9,062 nucleotides of DNA, from assembly GCA_046297095.1 (NCBI GenBank), contig JBKCNS010000062.1, forward strand, positions 1-9,062, read 5' to 3'. Under the pieces are notes generated by a model, which saw only the letters and a list, made by a program, of their open reading frames with translations, did no database searches and was not told the DNA's origin. Source of the stretch: JBBATK01 sp046297095 (GTDB lineage: Bacteria > Bacteroidota > Ignavibacteria > Kapaibacteriales > NICIL-2). Position numbers and translations under genes: made by a program. This document shows, piece by piece, positions 1 to 7,600 of the stretch. Each line of letters opens with the position of its first letter. Position 1 is the first letter of the stretch.

Positions 1-2559
1 GATTATGAGGCTATTGTCGATATAGCTAAAGAGCAAGTCGCTGAGGGCGCGCATGTGCTGGATGTTTGCACGGCTTATGTCGGGCGAAATGAAATGGCTG
101 ACATGCTTGAAATCATAAAGAGAATTAATACTCAAGTAAATATCCCTATTATGGTGGATAGTACTGAATATCCGGTTTTGAAGGAATCGCTTAAATATAT
201 TTCAGGTAAGCCAATTATAAATTCTATTAATTTAGAGGACGGCGAAGAGCGCGTAGAAAAAATAGCTGAGCTAGCTAACCAATTCGGAGCGGCGCTTGTG
301 GTTTTGACTATTGATGAAGAGGGCATGGCTAAAACCGCCCAAAGAAAACTTGAAATCGCCGAAAGACTTTATGATCTTTTGGTAAATAAGCACGGCGTTG
401 ATCCGCGAAATTTGATTTATGATGATTTGACTTTTACTTTAGCTTCCGGTGATGAAGATATGCGAAACGCTGGCTATGAGACGATCGAAGGTATTCGTCT
501 CATTAAGCAAAAATTTCCGGAAGTAAAAACTATTTTAGGTTTAAGCAATATTAGTTTTGGACTAGATGCCAAGCTCAGACCAGCTTTAAACTCAGTGTTT
601 TTGCATGAGTGTATTAATGCAGGTTTAGATATGGCTATAGCTAGCGCTAGTAAGCTTATTCCTATCGCTCAAATTGATCCTAAAATAAAAAATATTTGTT
701 TGGATTTGATTTATGATAAGCGTGCCGGTGATTATGATCCACTGCACGCACTGCTAGCTTGTGCTGGTGATCTAAAAGAGACCCTCGCTTCTAATACTAA
801 TGCTTATGAAGGTTTAAGTATAGAAGATTTACTCGCGCAAAGAATTATTGATGGTAATAAAACTGGCATCGAAAAAGATCTAGATCGCGCTCTAGATGCG
901 GGTAACAAGCCGCTTGATATTATTAATCAATTTTTGATGAGTGGTATGAAAGTGGTTGGAGATAGGTTTCGTACTGGTGAAATGCAATTGCCATTTGTAT
1001 TGCAGTCCGCTACCTGTATGAAGACAGCGGTCGCTTATCTAGAAAAATTTATGGATAAGGCTCAGGGAGCTGGATCCAAAGGTTCGATAGTCTTAGCTAC
1101 TGTTAAAGGTGATGTTCATGATATCGGTAAAAATCTTGTAGATATTATTCTCTCGAACAACGGCTATAAGGTGGTGAACCTGGGCATTAAGGTGCCCCTG
1201 GAAACCATGCTGCATGCGGTGGAAGAGCACAAGGCCAATGCGCTGGGCATGAGCGGATTGCTGGTAAAATCTACTGCTATCATGAAGGAGAATCTTGAGC
1301 AGATGCAGGCGCGCGGACTTCGCGTACCGGTGGTGCTCGGCGGCGCAGCTCTTACCCGCAGGTTTGTGGAGCACGATTTACGCGCCCTGTACGGCGGGCC
1401 GCTTGCCTACGCCCAGGATGCCTTCGACGGCTTGTATTTTATGGAGTCGCTAAGCGCCGGCGAAACAACAGGCACGAACACTACCACTGCTACCACTGCT
1501 ACAGCTCAGCCCCCTATCGCTGCGCGCGAAATTGAAGAAGTACCCGTTGGCCTTGAAGCCAAGCTGCCGCCGGAAGTGCTTTCTACCGAAGAGCGAGCTG
1601 CCGGCGATGTGTATGCAGCAGCCGAGCGCGCTCGCAATGCGGGCGAAGCACAGACAATTGAAGCAAGCGAGCTGCCCACAAGCACGGTGGAGCGAACTGC
1701 ACCCGTACCCGTAGCGCCTTTTTTTGGCAGCCGCATCGAGAAGGACATTGCTATTGACAAAGTGTATGAGTACATCAACGAAGTGGCCTTGATACGCGGG
1801 CAATGGCAATTCAAAAGGGGCAAGCGCAGCGACGAAGAATACTCACGCATTATGGAGCAGGAAGCGCTACCGGCGTTGCAGTCGTGGAAGCTGAAAAGCA
1901 AGCGGGAGCGGTTGTTGCAGCCGGCTGTGGTGTATGGATACTTCCCCTGCAAAGCGCATGGGAACGACCTTGTAGTATACCGGCCCGTGCAGGACGAAGA
2001 TCTACACAGCACGTGGACGTCCGTTACTCCGCAAACAGCGAGCAAAGAAAACCTGCGCGAGTGGGTTCGTTTCTCCTTCCCGCGCCAAAAGGACGGCCGC
2101 CATTTGTGTATATCGGATTTCTTCCGGCCCGCCTCTGATGATGCGTTTGATGTGGTGGCGTTCCATATCGTTACCGTGGGAACAATTGCCAGCACCTACG
2201 CGCACGAGCTCTTCGACAAAGGCGAGTTCAAGGACTATCTGTTCTTCCACGGGCTAAGTGTGGAATCGGCCGAAGCACTGGCAGAGTACTGGCATAAAAT
2301 TATTCGCAGCGAGCTTGGCATTGCTACCAACGATGCTCCGGAGATTAAGTCTCTGTTCAGCCAGGGATACCAGGGCTCACGATACTCATTCGGGTATCCC
2401 GCATGCCCCAACCTGGAAGATCAACAACAGCTCTTTACGCTTCTCAAGCCGGAACGCATTGGTGTGCAGCTTACAGAGGAGTTTCAACTTGTGCCGGAAC
2501 AATCCACCAGTGCTATTGTTTGCCATCACAGCGAAGCACGGTATTTCACCATTAAGTAA
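1..2559 (+). CDS. metH: Cobalamin-dependent methionine synthase MetH, C-terminal 852 residues (5' end outside window)
   Basis: Cytosolic enzyme that moves a methyl group from methyltetrahydrofolate through cobalamin to homocysteine, giving methionine and tetrahydrofolate. The frame is open from base 1, so the GTG at 55 is internal; the homocysteine-binding module lies upstream. In window residues: pterin-binding domain about 1-255 (VDSTE near 52, LGLSNISFGL near 179); four-helix cobalamin cap about 275-355; cobalamin-binding Rossmann domain about 360-480, with DVHDIG giving the cobalt-ligand His373 (codon 1117-1119), the SGLLVKS stretch near 418 and LGGAAL near 446; a Thr/Ala/Glu/Pro-rich linker about 485-573; SAM-binding reactivation domain about 574-852 with RYSFGYPACP near 794. 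Catalytic features are complete for the part seen. Two oddities: base composition and codon use switch sharply at about 1140-1165, and the linker is about 90 residues, whereas E. coli MetH has almost none there. No partner gene is adjacent. Identity is very secure; integrity as one natural gene is not. Confidence 0.95.
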   Translation, partial: DYEAIVDIAKEQVAEGAHVLDVCTAYVGRNEMADMLEIIKRINTQVNIPIMVDSTEYPVLKESLKYISGKPIINSINLEDGEERVEKIAELANQFGAALVVLTIDEEGMAKTAQRKLEIAERLYDLLVNKHGVDPRNLIYDDLTFTLASGDEDMRNAGYETIEGIRLIKQKFPEVKTILGLSNISFGLDAKLRPALNSVFLHECINAGLDMAIASASKLIPIAQIDPKIKNICLDLIYDKRAGDYDPLHALLACAGDLKETLASNTNAYEGLSIEDLLAQRIIDGNKTGIEKDLDRALDAGNKPLDIINQFLMSGMKVVGDRFRTGEMQLPFVLQSATCMKTAVAYLEKFMDKAQGAGSKGSIVLATVKGDVHDIGKNLVDIILSNNGYKVVNLGIKVPLETMLHAVEEHKANALGMSGLLVKSTAIMKENLEQMQARGLRVPVVLGGAALTRRFVEHDLRALYGGPLAYAQDAFDGLYFMESLSAGETTGTNTTTATTATAQPPIAAREIEEVPVGLEAKLPPEVLSTEERAAGDVYAAAERARNAGEAQTIEASELPTSTVERTAPVPVAPFFGSRIEKDIAIDKVYEYINEVALIRGQWQFKRGKRSDEEYSRIMEQEALPALQSWKLKSKRERLLQPAVVYGYFPCKAHGNDLVVYRPVQDEDLHSTWTSVTPQTASKENLREWVRFSFPRQKDGRHLCISDFFRPASDDAFDVVAFHIVTVGTIASTYAHELFDKGEFKDYLFFHGLSVESAEALAEYWHKIIRSELGIATNDAPEIKSLFSQGYQGSRYSFGYPACPNLEDQQQLFTLLKPERIGVQLTEEFQLVPEQSTSAIVCHHSEARYFTIK
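1139..1165. other. Abrupt composition and codon-use breakpoint inside metH
   Basis: Upstream codons favour GGT, AAA, AAT, TTA/TTG/CTT and GAT; from about 1153 the frame runs in AAC, AAG, GTG, CTG and GGC codons. The last clearly AT-style codons are AAT CTT GTA at 1132-1140 and the first clearly GC-style run begins with TCG AAC AAC GGC at 1153. The reading frame and protein homology continue without a break through GDVHDIGKNLVDIILSNNGY. The position, 20-50 bases past the cobalamin-ligand His codon, is among the most conserved DNA in metH, which suits either an assembly join or homologous recombination between divergent alleles. Exact breakpoint cannot be fixed by eye. Confidence 0.75.
1482..1499 (+). 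repeat. 9-bp perfect tandem repeat in the metH linker
   Basis: Two head-to-tail copies of TACCACTGC (1482-1490 and 1491-1499), followed by a decayed third beginning TACAGC. They encode part of the Thr/Ala run at the start of the linker between the cobalamin and reactivation domains. The unit is a multiple of three, so copy-number change would alter linker length without shifting the frame. Confidence 0.7.
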
Positions 2560-2604
2560 CAGCGCAGAGCTGCTGCGAAGGGCGCAGGAGTTTTGCAGGT
2601 AGTG

Positions 2605-2663
2605 GTGAATGTGGAATGATACAGAGTGAATGGTGAATTGTGAATAGTGAATTGTGAATAGTG
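2605..2663. repeat. Degenerate heptanucleotide tandem array, consensus GTGAATN
   Basis: Read in sevens from 2605 the units are GTGAATG, TGGAATG, ATACAGA, GTGAATG, GTGAATT, GTGAATA, GTGAATT, GTGAATA and a partial GTG. The last four full units form two perfect copies of a 14-mer (2633-2646 and 2647-2660). The two diverged units keep the seven-base phase, so this is an old array partly decayed, not a chance cluster. Intergenic heptanucleotide arrays are known in other bacteria, for example the STRR repeats of cyanobacteria; I cannot assign this one to a named family. Function unknown. Confidence 0.75.
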
Positions 2664-2686
2664 TCCGGCGACATGTATTCGCAGCT

Positions 2687-2716
2687 TGGTGATTGAAGCC
2701 TTGCAAGCAATCATCA
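2687..2716. repeat. Inverted repeat, 9-bp stem and 12-base loop
   Basis: TGGTGATTG at 2687-2695 pairs with CAATCATCA at 2708-2716 (one G-U pair). The loop contains the palindrome CTTGCAAG (2700-2707). No T tract follows on either strand, so it does not look like an intrinsic terminator. It could be an mRNA processing structure, a protein-binding site or a remnant of a small repeat element. Confidence 0.45.
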
Positions 2717-2738
2717 TTCAGTGTTCCGTTGCAATTCT

Positions 2739-2762
2739 GTTCGGAGCTTTGTTCGGAGCTTT
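2739..2762. repeat. 12-bp perfect tandem duplication
   Basis: GTTCGGAGCTTT occurs twice head to tail (2739-2750 and 2751-2762), about 100 bases upstream of the truA start. It looks like a simple slippage duplication; no function is evident. Confidence 0.7.
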
Positions 2763-2863
2763 ATTCAAAACTCCTTTGAGATCTACGTTTCCATCTCTCA
2801 TTCATTCGCGCTCATTAGCCTTGCCCTGAAGCCCGCATCATTACTCACTTTTAGCCATACACT

Positions 2864-3643
2864 ATGCCCCGCTACAAACTCACCATTGAATACGAAGGAA
2901 CCCGCTACAGCGGATGGCAGGTACAAAAGAACGCCCGCACTGTGCAAGGCGAATTGATCGGTGCGGCAAAGACCGTTTTTAACCGTGAAGACTTTGAGCT
3001 TATGGGATCCGGACGCACCGATGCCGGTGTGCACGCCATGGCGCAGGTGGCGCATTTGGATGTGCAAACCATGCTTGCGCCGCATATCATTCGCATGAAG
3101 ATGAACGACCTTCTACCTGCCGATGTGCATGTGCTGGAGGTAGAAAAAGCCGGCCCGCGCTTTCACGCACGCCACGATGCCGAAGCGCGCTCGTACCTGT
3201 ATCACATTTCCACTCGTCGCTCGGCTTTTGCCAAACGCTTTGTGTGGTGGGTAAAAGATCGCCTTGATGTGGCGGCTATGGAGCGCACGGCAGATCTCTT
3301 CGAAGGCATGCACGACTTTGCCTCGTTCACGCGCGACGATCCCCGCGAGAAATCCACGCAGGTTCTGGTGGAGAGTATGCGCGTGATTCCGCACGGCTCG
3401 TTGATCCTGGTGCACATCACTGCATCACACTTTTTGTGGAACATGGTGCGCCAACTTGTGGGCACACTGGTAGAGGTGGGCAGAGGAAATGTGCAAAGCA
3501 GTACGGTACAGCAATGGCTTCGCACGCGCGATGAATCCTCGCGTCAGTTCACTGCGTCGCCTTCGGGATTATTCCTGGAGCGCGTGTATTACAAAGGCGA
3601 CAAGCGCAACCCCGACATTCGCCCCATTATAGAAATACGTTAG
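2864..3643 (+). CDS. truA: tRNA pseudouridine(38-40) synthase TruA
   Basis: Converts uridines 38, 39 and 40 in the anticodon arm of many tRNAs to pseudouridine; acts in the cytosol as a dimer. The 259-residue product is close to the 270 residues of E. coli TruA and looks complete. The N-terminal half has the family's YEGTRYSGWQ (residues 10-19) and the catalytic loop GSGRTDAGVHA (48-58), with Asp53 as the nucleophile that all pseudouridine synthases require. The second half has FHARHDA (100-106), the conserved aromatic at Tyr113, HDFASF (150-155), the HFLWNMVRQLVGTL segment (189-202) and the terminal SGLFLERVYY (234-243). The ATG at 2864 is chosen because the family starts only a few residues before the YKLTIEYEGT strand; no Shine-Dalgarno sequence precedes it, as is common in Bacteroidota. 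Its stop overlaps that of the convergent kinase gene. Confidence 0.97.
   Translation: MPRYKLTIEYEGTRYSGWQVQKNARTVQGELIGAAKTVFNREDFELMGSGRTDAGVHAMAQVAHLDVQTMLAPHIIRMKMNDLLPADVHVLEVEKAGPRFHARHDAEARSYLYHISTRRSAFAKRFVWWVKDRLDVAAMERTADLFEGMHDFASFTRDDPREKSTQVLVESMRVIPHGSLILVHITASHFLWNMVRQLVGTLVEVGRGNVQSSTVQQWLRTRDESSRQFTASPSGLFLERVYYKGDKRNPDIRPIIEIR
3640..3643. other. Overlapping convergent stop codons of truA and the kinase gene
   Basis: The four bases TTAG contain both stops: TAG of truA (3641-3643, plus strand) and TAA of the kinase (read from 3642-3640 on the minus strand). There is no spacer for a shared bidirectional terminator, so each transcript must end inside the opposing gene or be stopped another way. 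Confidence 0.95.
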
Positions 3644-4572
3644 GACGCCGTCGGCATCCATGCGCTGCGCGCCCGAGCCAGAGCGCCGTCGAGAGCAGTA
3701 CCGCGGGGTTCAGCCCATTGCAATGTGCGGTCTGCCTGGATGTGTTGGCGCAAGGTGTGGTTCATCAACTCTTGCTCTGCAATGCTTCCCAAAAAACATA
3801 CGGGAACCGGCTGCGCGCTAAAATGCGCCGAGGCGCCGTGTGCCAACAGGCATAATTCTTCGGCGGCCTTGTGAATAATATCCCGCGCTTCGTCCAGGCC
3901 GTGCATGGCATGTTCGAACACGCGAGGAGCAAGCTCGGCAAAGAAGGCCATATCAAAACGGTGATCACCAATAAACACGCGGACGTCGTCGGCAGAATGA
4001 ATTTGCAGAATGCTTGCAAGCCGGCGTGTGAGTTCCGTGTGCTGCTCCCTGCCATCTACGGCGCGCACCATGTGCTGAAAAGCCGCACGACCAATCCATG
4101 CGCCGCTACCTTCGTCGCCAAGTTCCGGACCATACCCGCCCACGCGCAGTAACGCGCCGCTGCTGTTCCGACCAATAGCTACAGATCCGGTTCCACTTAT
4201 CACAACCACACCATGGTCGTTGCCCAATGCGCCCATCACGGCGTTTTCTATATCGCTGGCAAGAAGAATTCGCGGCAGCGGATACATTGCCGCGTGAGCT
4301 GCGGCATAGAGCGCTTCGCGCAATTGTGAGCGTTCGTGTTCGGTCCATACGCCGGACATTCCAATGCTAATACCTTTGAGCAAGTTGAAGGGCACATCGG
4401 CATCGGCACAGGCCGCCAGTATGGCATCGAACAGCAACAGACCGGATTCTTCGTAGCCGCGTCGCGCGGGCTTTGCGCTTGGAGCAGTGTGTTCGCCGAG
4501 CACACGAGTGGCGTCTGCTATTGCGCAGCGCGTTTGTGTTCCGCCGCCATCGATGGCGCAGTAATAACTCAT
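3640..4572 (-). CDS. BadF/BadG/BcrA/BcrD-family sugar kinase, probable N-acetylglucosamine kinase
   Basis: ASKHA-fold ATPase, most likely phosphorylating N-acetylglucosamine or a related amino sugar in the cytosol, for salvage of peptidoglycan or chitin sugars. The 310 residues include the phosphate-1 loop DGGGTQT (residues 8-14), GMSGVW near 71-76, the probable catalytic Asp107 in LLASDIENA, the phosphate-2 motif SGTGS (126-130), and GGYGPELGDEGSG (145-157), the signature shared by N-acetylglucosamine kinases and the BadF group; the C-terminal adenosine-site segment PRGTALDGALARA follows at about 289-301. The frame extends upstream to a GTG at 4626, but ATG 4572 puts the DGGGT loop 8 residues in, as usual for the family, and the GTG lies inside a strong hairpin. 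No Shine-Dalgarno sequence is clear. The gene follows the surface-protein gene on the same strand after 120 bases. BadF relatives include radical enzyme activators, but the Cys residues that ligate their Fe-S cluster are not evident here. Substrate is inferred. Confidence 0.85.
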   Translation of the reverse strand: MSYYCAIDGGGTQTRCAIADATRVLGEHTAPSAKPARRGYEESGLLLFDAILAACADADVPFNLLKGISIGMSGVWTEHERSQLREALYAAAHAAMYPLPRILLASDIENAVMGALGNDHGVVVISGTGSVAIGRNSSGALLRVGGYGPELGDEGSGAWIGRAAFQHMVRAVDGREQHTELTRRLASILQIHSADDVRVFIGDHRFDMAFFAELAPRVFEHAMHGLDEARDIIHKAAEELCLLAHGASAHFSAQPVPVCFLGSIAEQELMNHTLRQHIQADRTLQWAEPRGTALDGALARARSAWMPTAS

Positions 4573-4609
4573 GAGCAGGGCTACCCGTTGTGGGCTTTGT
4601 TTGTGTACG

Positions 4610-4631
4610 GCGCGTGTGCTTCGCACCGCGC
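4610..4631 (-). promoter_or_regulatory. Strong GC hairpin in the kinase leader
   Basis: On the plus strand GCGCG-t-GTGC (4610-4619) pairs with GCAC-CGCGC (4623-4631) around loop TTC, giving nine pairs with one bulged T. In kinase mRNA it would sit about 37 bases upstream of the ATG. No T tract follows in either direction, so it is not a standard intrinsic terminator. It could stabilise the transcript or affect expression; it could also be incidental in GC-rich DNA. Confidence 0.4.
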
Positions 4632-4642
4632 TCGGATTTCAA

Positions 4643-4650
4643 CAAACTTA
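4643..4650 (-). promoter_or_regulatory. Possible Bacteroidota-type -7 element for the kinase gene
   Basis: Read on the minus strand the bases are TAAGTTTG, an exact match to TAnnTTTG, the -7 consensus of the Bacteroidota primary sigma factor. It lies in the 120-bp gap after the stop of the upstream gene and about 70 bases before the kinase ATG, a sensible distance. The -33 TTTG is not at the expected 19-21 base spacing (the only nearby TTTG is 8 bases away), so this is half a promoter at best. Confidence 0.3.
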
Positions 4651-4673
4651 CGTAAACTCAAATCAGGCCATAT

Positions 4674-4687
4674 GTATGGGCACATAC
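4674..4687 (-). terminator. Weak hairpin just after the large gene's stop
   Basis: GTATG (4674-4678) and CATAC (4683-4687) form a 5-bp stem with a 4-base loop starting only 5 bases beyond the stop codon of the surface-protein gene on the minus strand. It lacks a GC-rich stem and a T run, so it is a poor intrinsic terminator; recorded because it is the only candidate there. Confidence 0.15.
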
Positions 4688-4692
4688 TCGTG

Positions 4693-7600
4693 TCAATGCT
4701 CAACGATCATGCGGCACACCCGGCGCTGCCCTATTCCGTCTTCCACTACGATCACATACACTCCGGAGTAGAGATCACTCACCGGCAATCGCAGTAACGC
4801 CGACGATGCAGACAGCGTAACGGCGTGATCGCCAACGATGTTTCCGTTCACTGCGTAAATCCGGGCGCGTACTTCGGGTGTGGCGCTGTTCAGCACTTCG
4901 ATCTCTGCTGTAGACGTAGCCGGAATGGAACGAACCACCAGCGCCATGGGCTCTACCACCGTGATACGTGCCCACTTCACGCAAGCCTGCACGGCAAAGT
5001 CGCCGTTGTCCCAGCTCAGTTCCAGATTCTTGTCCGGCGGAGCATCCGCGCTAAACGAGGTAACAGTTACATCGGTATAGTTGGGAATATTCTGCATGCC
5101 TTGAGCGCGAATACGTGCCAGTGTATCACTGTGGCCAAGCATGGGAATATCCGATGCGGCAAAGCTAATAGCGATGCCATCGGGAGTGCGTGTCCACGGC
5201 AGCGCCAAGGTCTTGCCGCCGGCAGAGTAATTCACATCAAGTACATTCATCAGTGCTTTGTTGAATTGCAACGACACACCAAGCGAGCGAACGCCCGCGT
5301 TGAACAAGGCGGTTTTGGAAGTGTCGTCCGTGCGCAACACCAGATGCACATCGGTGCTATCGTTTACATCTACTATCACACCGTCTTGCACCGACAAATG
5401 TGCGCGATACACTTCTCTGGGAGTTTGGGATTGCAGTGTCACGATTGTAGAGTCTGTGCAGGAACTTGTTTCCACTATCACCAGTTCGGCTGTGTGATCG
5501 CCTTCGCTCACCGAGAGCGCATCCACATACATGGTAAGAGAATCGGCCGGCTGCAGAGTGGCAGATGGCGGAGCACTTACACTAAACTCCGACGCTCCGG
5601 GGCCACGCAGATACCACCGCAGTATTTGCCGCGGAACCGACGAGGGGTTCACCACCCCAACTGCAAAACGTGATTGCGTACCCTTCCACAAGGTACCGGC
5701 ATTGATTGCTGTAGGTGTCACCCGCAAATGCGGATCCACGATGGTGGCAACAAAACGAGCGGTAAGTACTGTTCCGCATACGGTGCTCGTCCAGCGCAGC
5801 TGCTGCTGAATATCCTGCGGGCTTAGCCCCCATGGAGTAAATAAAAGATCTGCCACAGCGGAATCGCCGGCGGGCACAACTATGCGCGAAGCAAGTACCA
5901 GAGCGGGGTGCAGGCCGGCAGCATCAAGCTGCAAGGTGTCGCTAAGCAGTCCGGTGTTCACAAAGTGCAGTGTGGAACGCAGCGGCGCATCGCAGGGCTG
6001 GTGCACGCCTGCATCCACAAGTGTATCACGAAGAGTAGTTGACGTGGCCAGATATGCAGCCCGTAAAGGCACGCGATAAGGAACACCGCTAAAGGCAGTA
6101 GCGAAGGATAGCACGCACTCGGCGCTATCGATGCCCTGAGCAAGCTGCATCGATTTTATCACAACCGGAAGCCGAGCGCCGGGCGGTATCGCCACCGGGA
6201 AGGTGGTGGGATACACCAAGGTAAAAGCCGTACTGCCTGCAGACTGCACGCGCGCATCCACAAGCGAATCAGGTACAGAGCCGTCGTTAACAATCACGAT
6301 TGTATCAAGTCTTGCAGTAGTGGAACAGCGCTGCACCGGTGTGGTGACTCGCCCCGGACCAATGCTCAAACGCGAATCACTAACCACCACCGTAACCGGC
6401 AGAGAGGCAAAGGACGCACAAGGGTTTTTGCCAAAGGCGCGAAGAGTGCCGGACCACGTACCAACCGAGTCTGCAAGAATTTCTATACACACCCGAAGTG
6501 AAGAGCCGGAGTCCAGGCGCACAGGAACCGCACCGCCGGAAATGATACGCGCACCGGTACGAGCGCCGCCAAGCGGCGGATCGAGTACCAACGAATCGAG
6601 TATAGCTTCGGCGTAGCCAAGAGACTGCACATCCACACACACGGTGTCGGTGCTTCCGCGGCGCAGCTGACGTAGCACTGCAGTAGGCGCAATGGCAAGA
6701 GAAGAACTAATTGCTTCGGCCGTAATGGGAATCACAATGGGGATGCTGTCGCAGGGAGATATTCCGAGCACCAACGAGTCGCGGAATTTTCCCGGCACCG
6801 ATGTTTGAAAAAGCACACGTACCAGCAGAGAGTCGCCCGGGGCAATCACCGATGGCAGATTGCGGCTTGCCATCACGGTAAATGGCGTGGGCACTACGTG
6901 ATTCGAAGCTAATGTTATGCTGCCCGTGCCGGTGTTCACCACCCGCCAAACGCGCTCCTCTTGAGCGGGCACACACACGCGTCCAAAATTCAGCGTGGTA
7001 GCAGAGAGCTCGTACTTCACTCCTCCGGACTGACCGCTTAGAGCGATGTCTACGCGGGTTTTGTTTCCGCGCACTGTAGTGGCATCGTTGGTAGCCAGCC
7101 GCAACGTGGCAGACGCCGCCCCGCCATTCTTTGGAGCATAGCGAATGTACAGGTACTTCGTGGCTTTGGGGGCAATGGTTAGGGGAACAAACTCGCCGGT
7201 GTTCCATCCCTCGATGCTAAACTCTGCACTGCCGCCTATGATATCGGCTGCGCTGATGATCAAATCGCTATTGCCTGTATTGAGTACGGGAATGGAATCG
7301 TAGGCCGCTTGCAAACAGGTTGTTTTATAACTACGGGCGCCGGGCGTGTTCACAATGGGTGATACTCCGTATGCTCGCAGTGTGATGACCGTATCTTTTA
7401 GGCACGGCCCCACGCGAAACAAATATCGCCCCACCTTCCATCCGGTATCCGCCAGTGTTATGAAGCTCTGCACACTGCCACCACCCGGAGGAATAATCAC
7501 CGGCAAGGCAGGATCGGCCGAGAATACATCGCCGCTAAGACGAGTTACCTGTATCACCTGATCGCTTTGCTGAGAGGAATTATTCCATGTGGTAACAAGC

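Larger units (their letters stand above)
2560..2863. other. 304-bp intergenic region between metH and truA
   Basis: I see no credible gene here; short open frames in it overlap truA or consist of translated repeats. Just after the metH stop is a short GC hairpin, CGCAG/CTGCG with a 5-base loop (2563-2577), whose nearest T run (2591-2594) is too far away for a classical intrinsic terminator. Then come a degenerate GTGAATN array (2605-2663), an inverted repeat (2687-2716) and a 12-bp tandem duplication (2739-2762). TACGTTTC at 2784-2791 matches the Bacteroidota -7 consensus TAnnTTTG at all but its last base, but no TTTG sits at the right distance upstream, so I do not call a promoter. The spacing suggests truA is transcribed separately from metH. 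Confidence 0.6.

Noticed and set aside
1506..2195. 229-codon minus-strand frame opposite metH
   Set aside because: Ser/Arg/Cys-rich shadow of the conserved reactivation domain and linker; no family resemblance and no start signal.
2563..2594. Intrinsic terminator after metH
   Set aside because: The 5-bp hairpin is followed by AAGGGCGC; the T run is about 13 bases away, too far for a classical terminator.
2721..2957. 78-codon plus-strand frame before truA
   Set aside because: Starts in the 12-bp duplication and overlaps the first 94 bases of truA out of frame; low-complexity Ser/Phe/Leu sequence without homology.
4573..4626. 18-residue N-terminal extension of the kinase from the GTG at 4626
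   Set aside because: Family members begin just before the DGGGT loop, the extension is Arg/Gln-rich without conservation, and the GTG is buried in the GC hairpin.
4825..5673. 282-codon open frame on the plus strand opposite the large gene
   Set aside because: It is antisense to a well-supported protein, is rich in Cys, His and Arg like other shadow frames of this GC-rich gene, and shows no recognisable domain.
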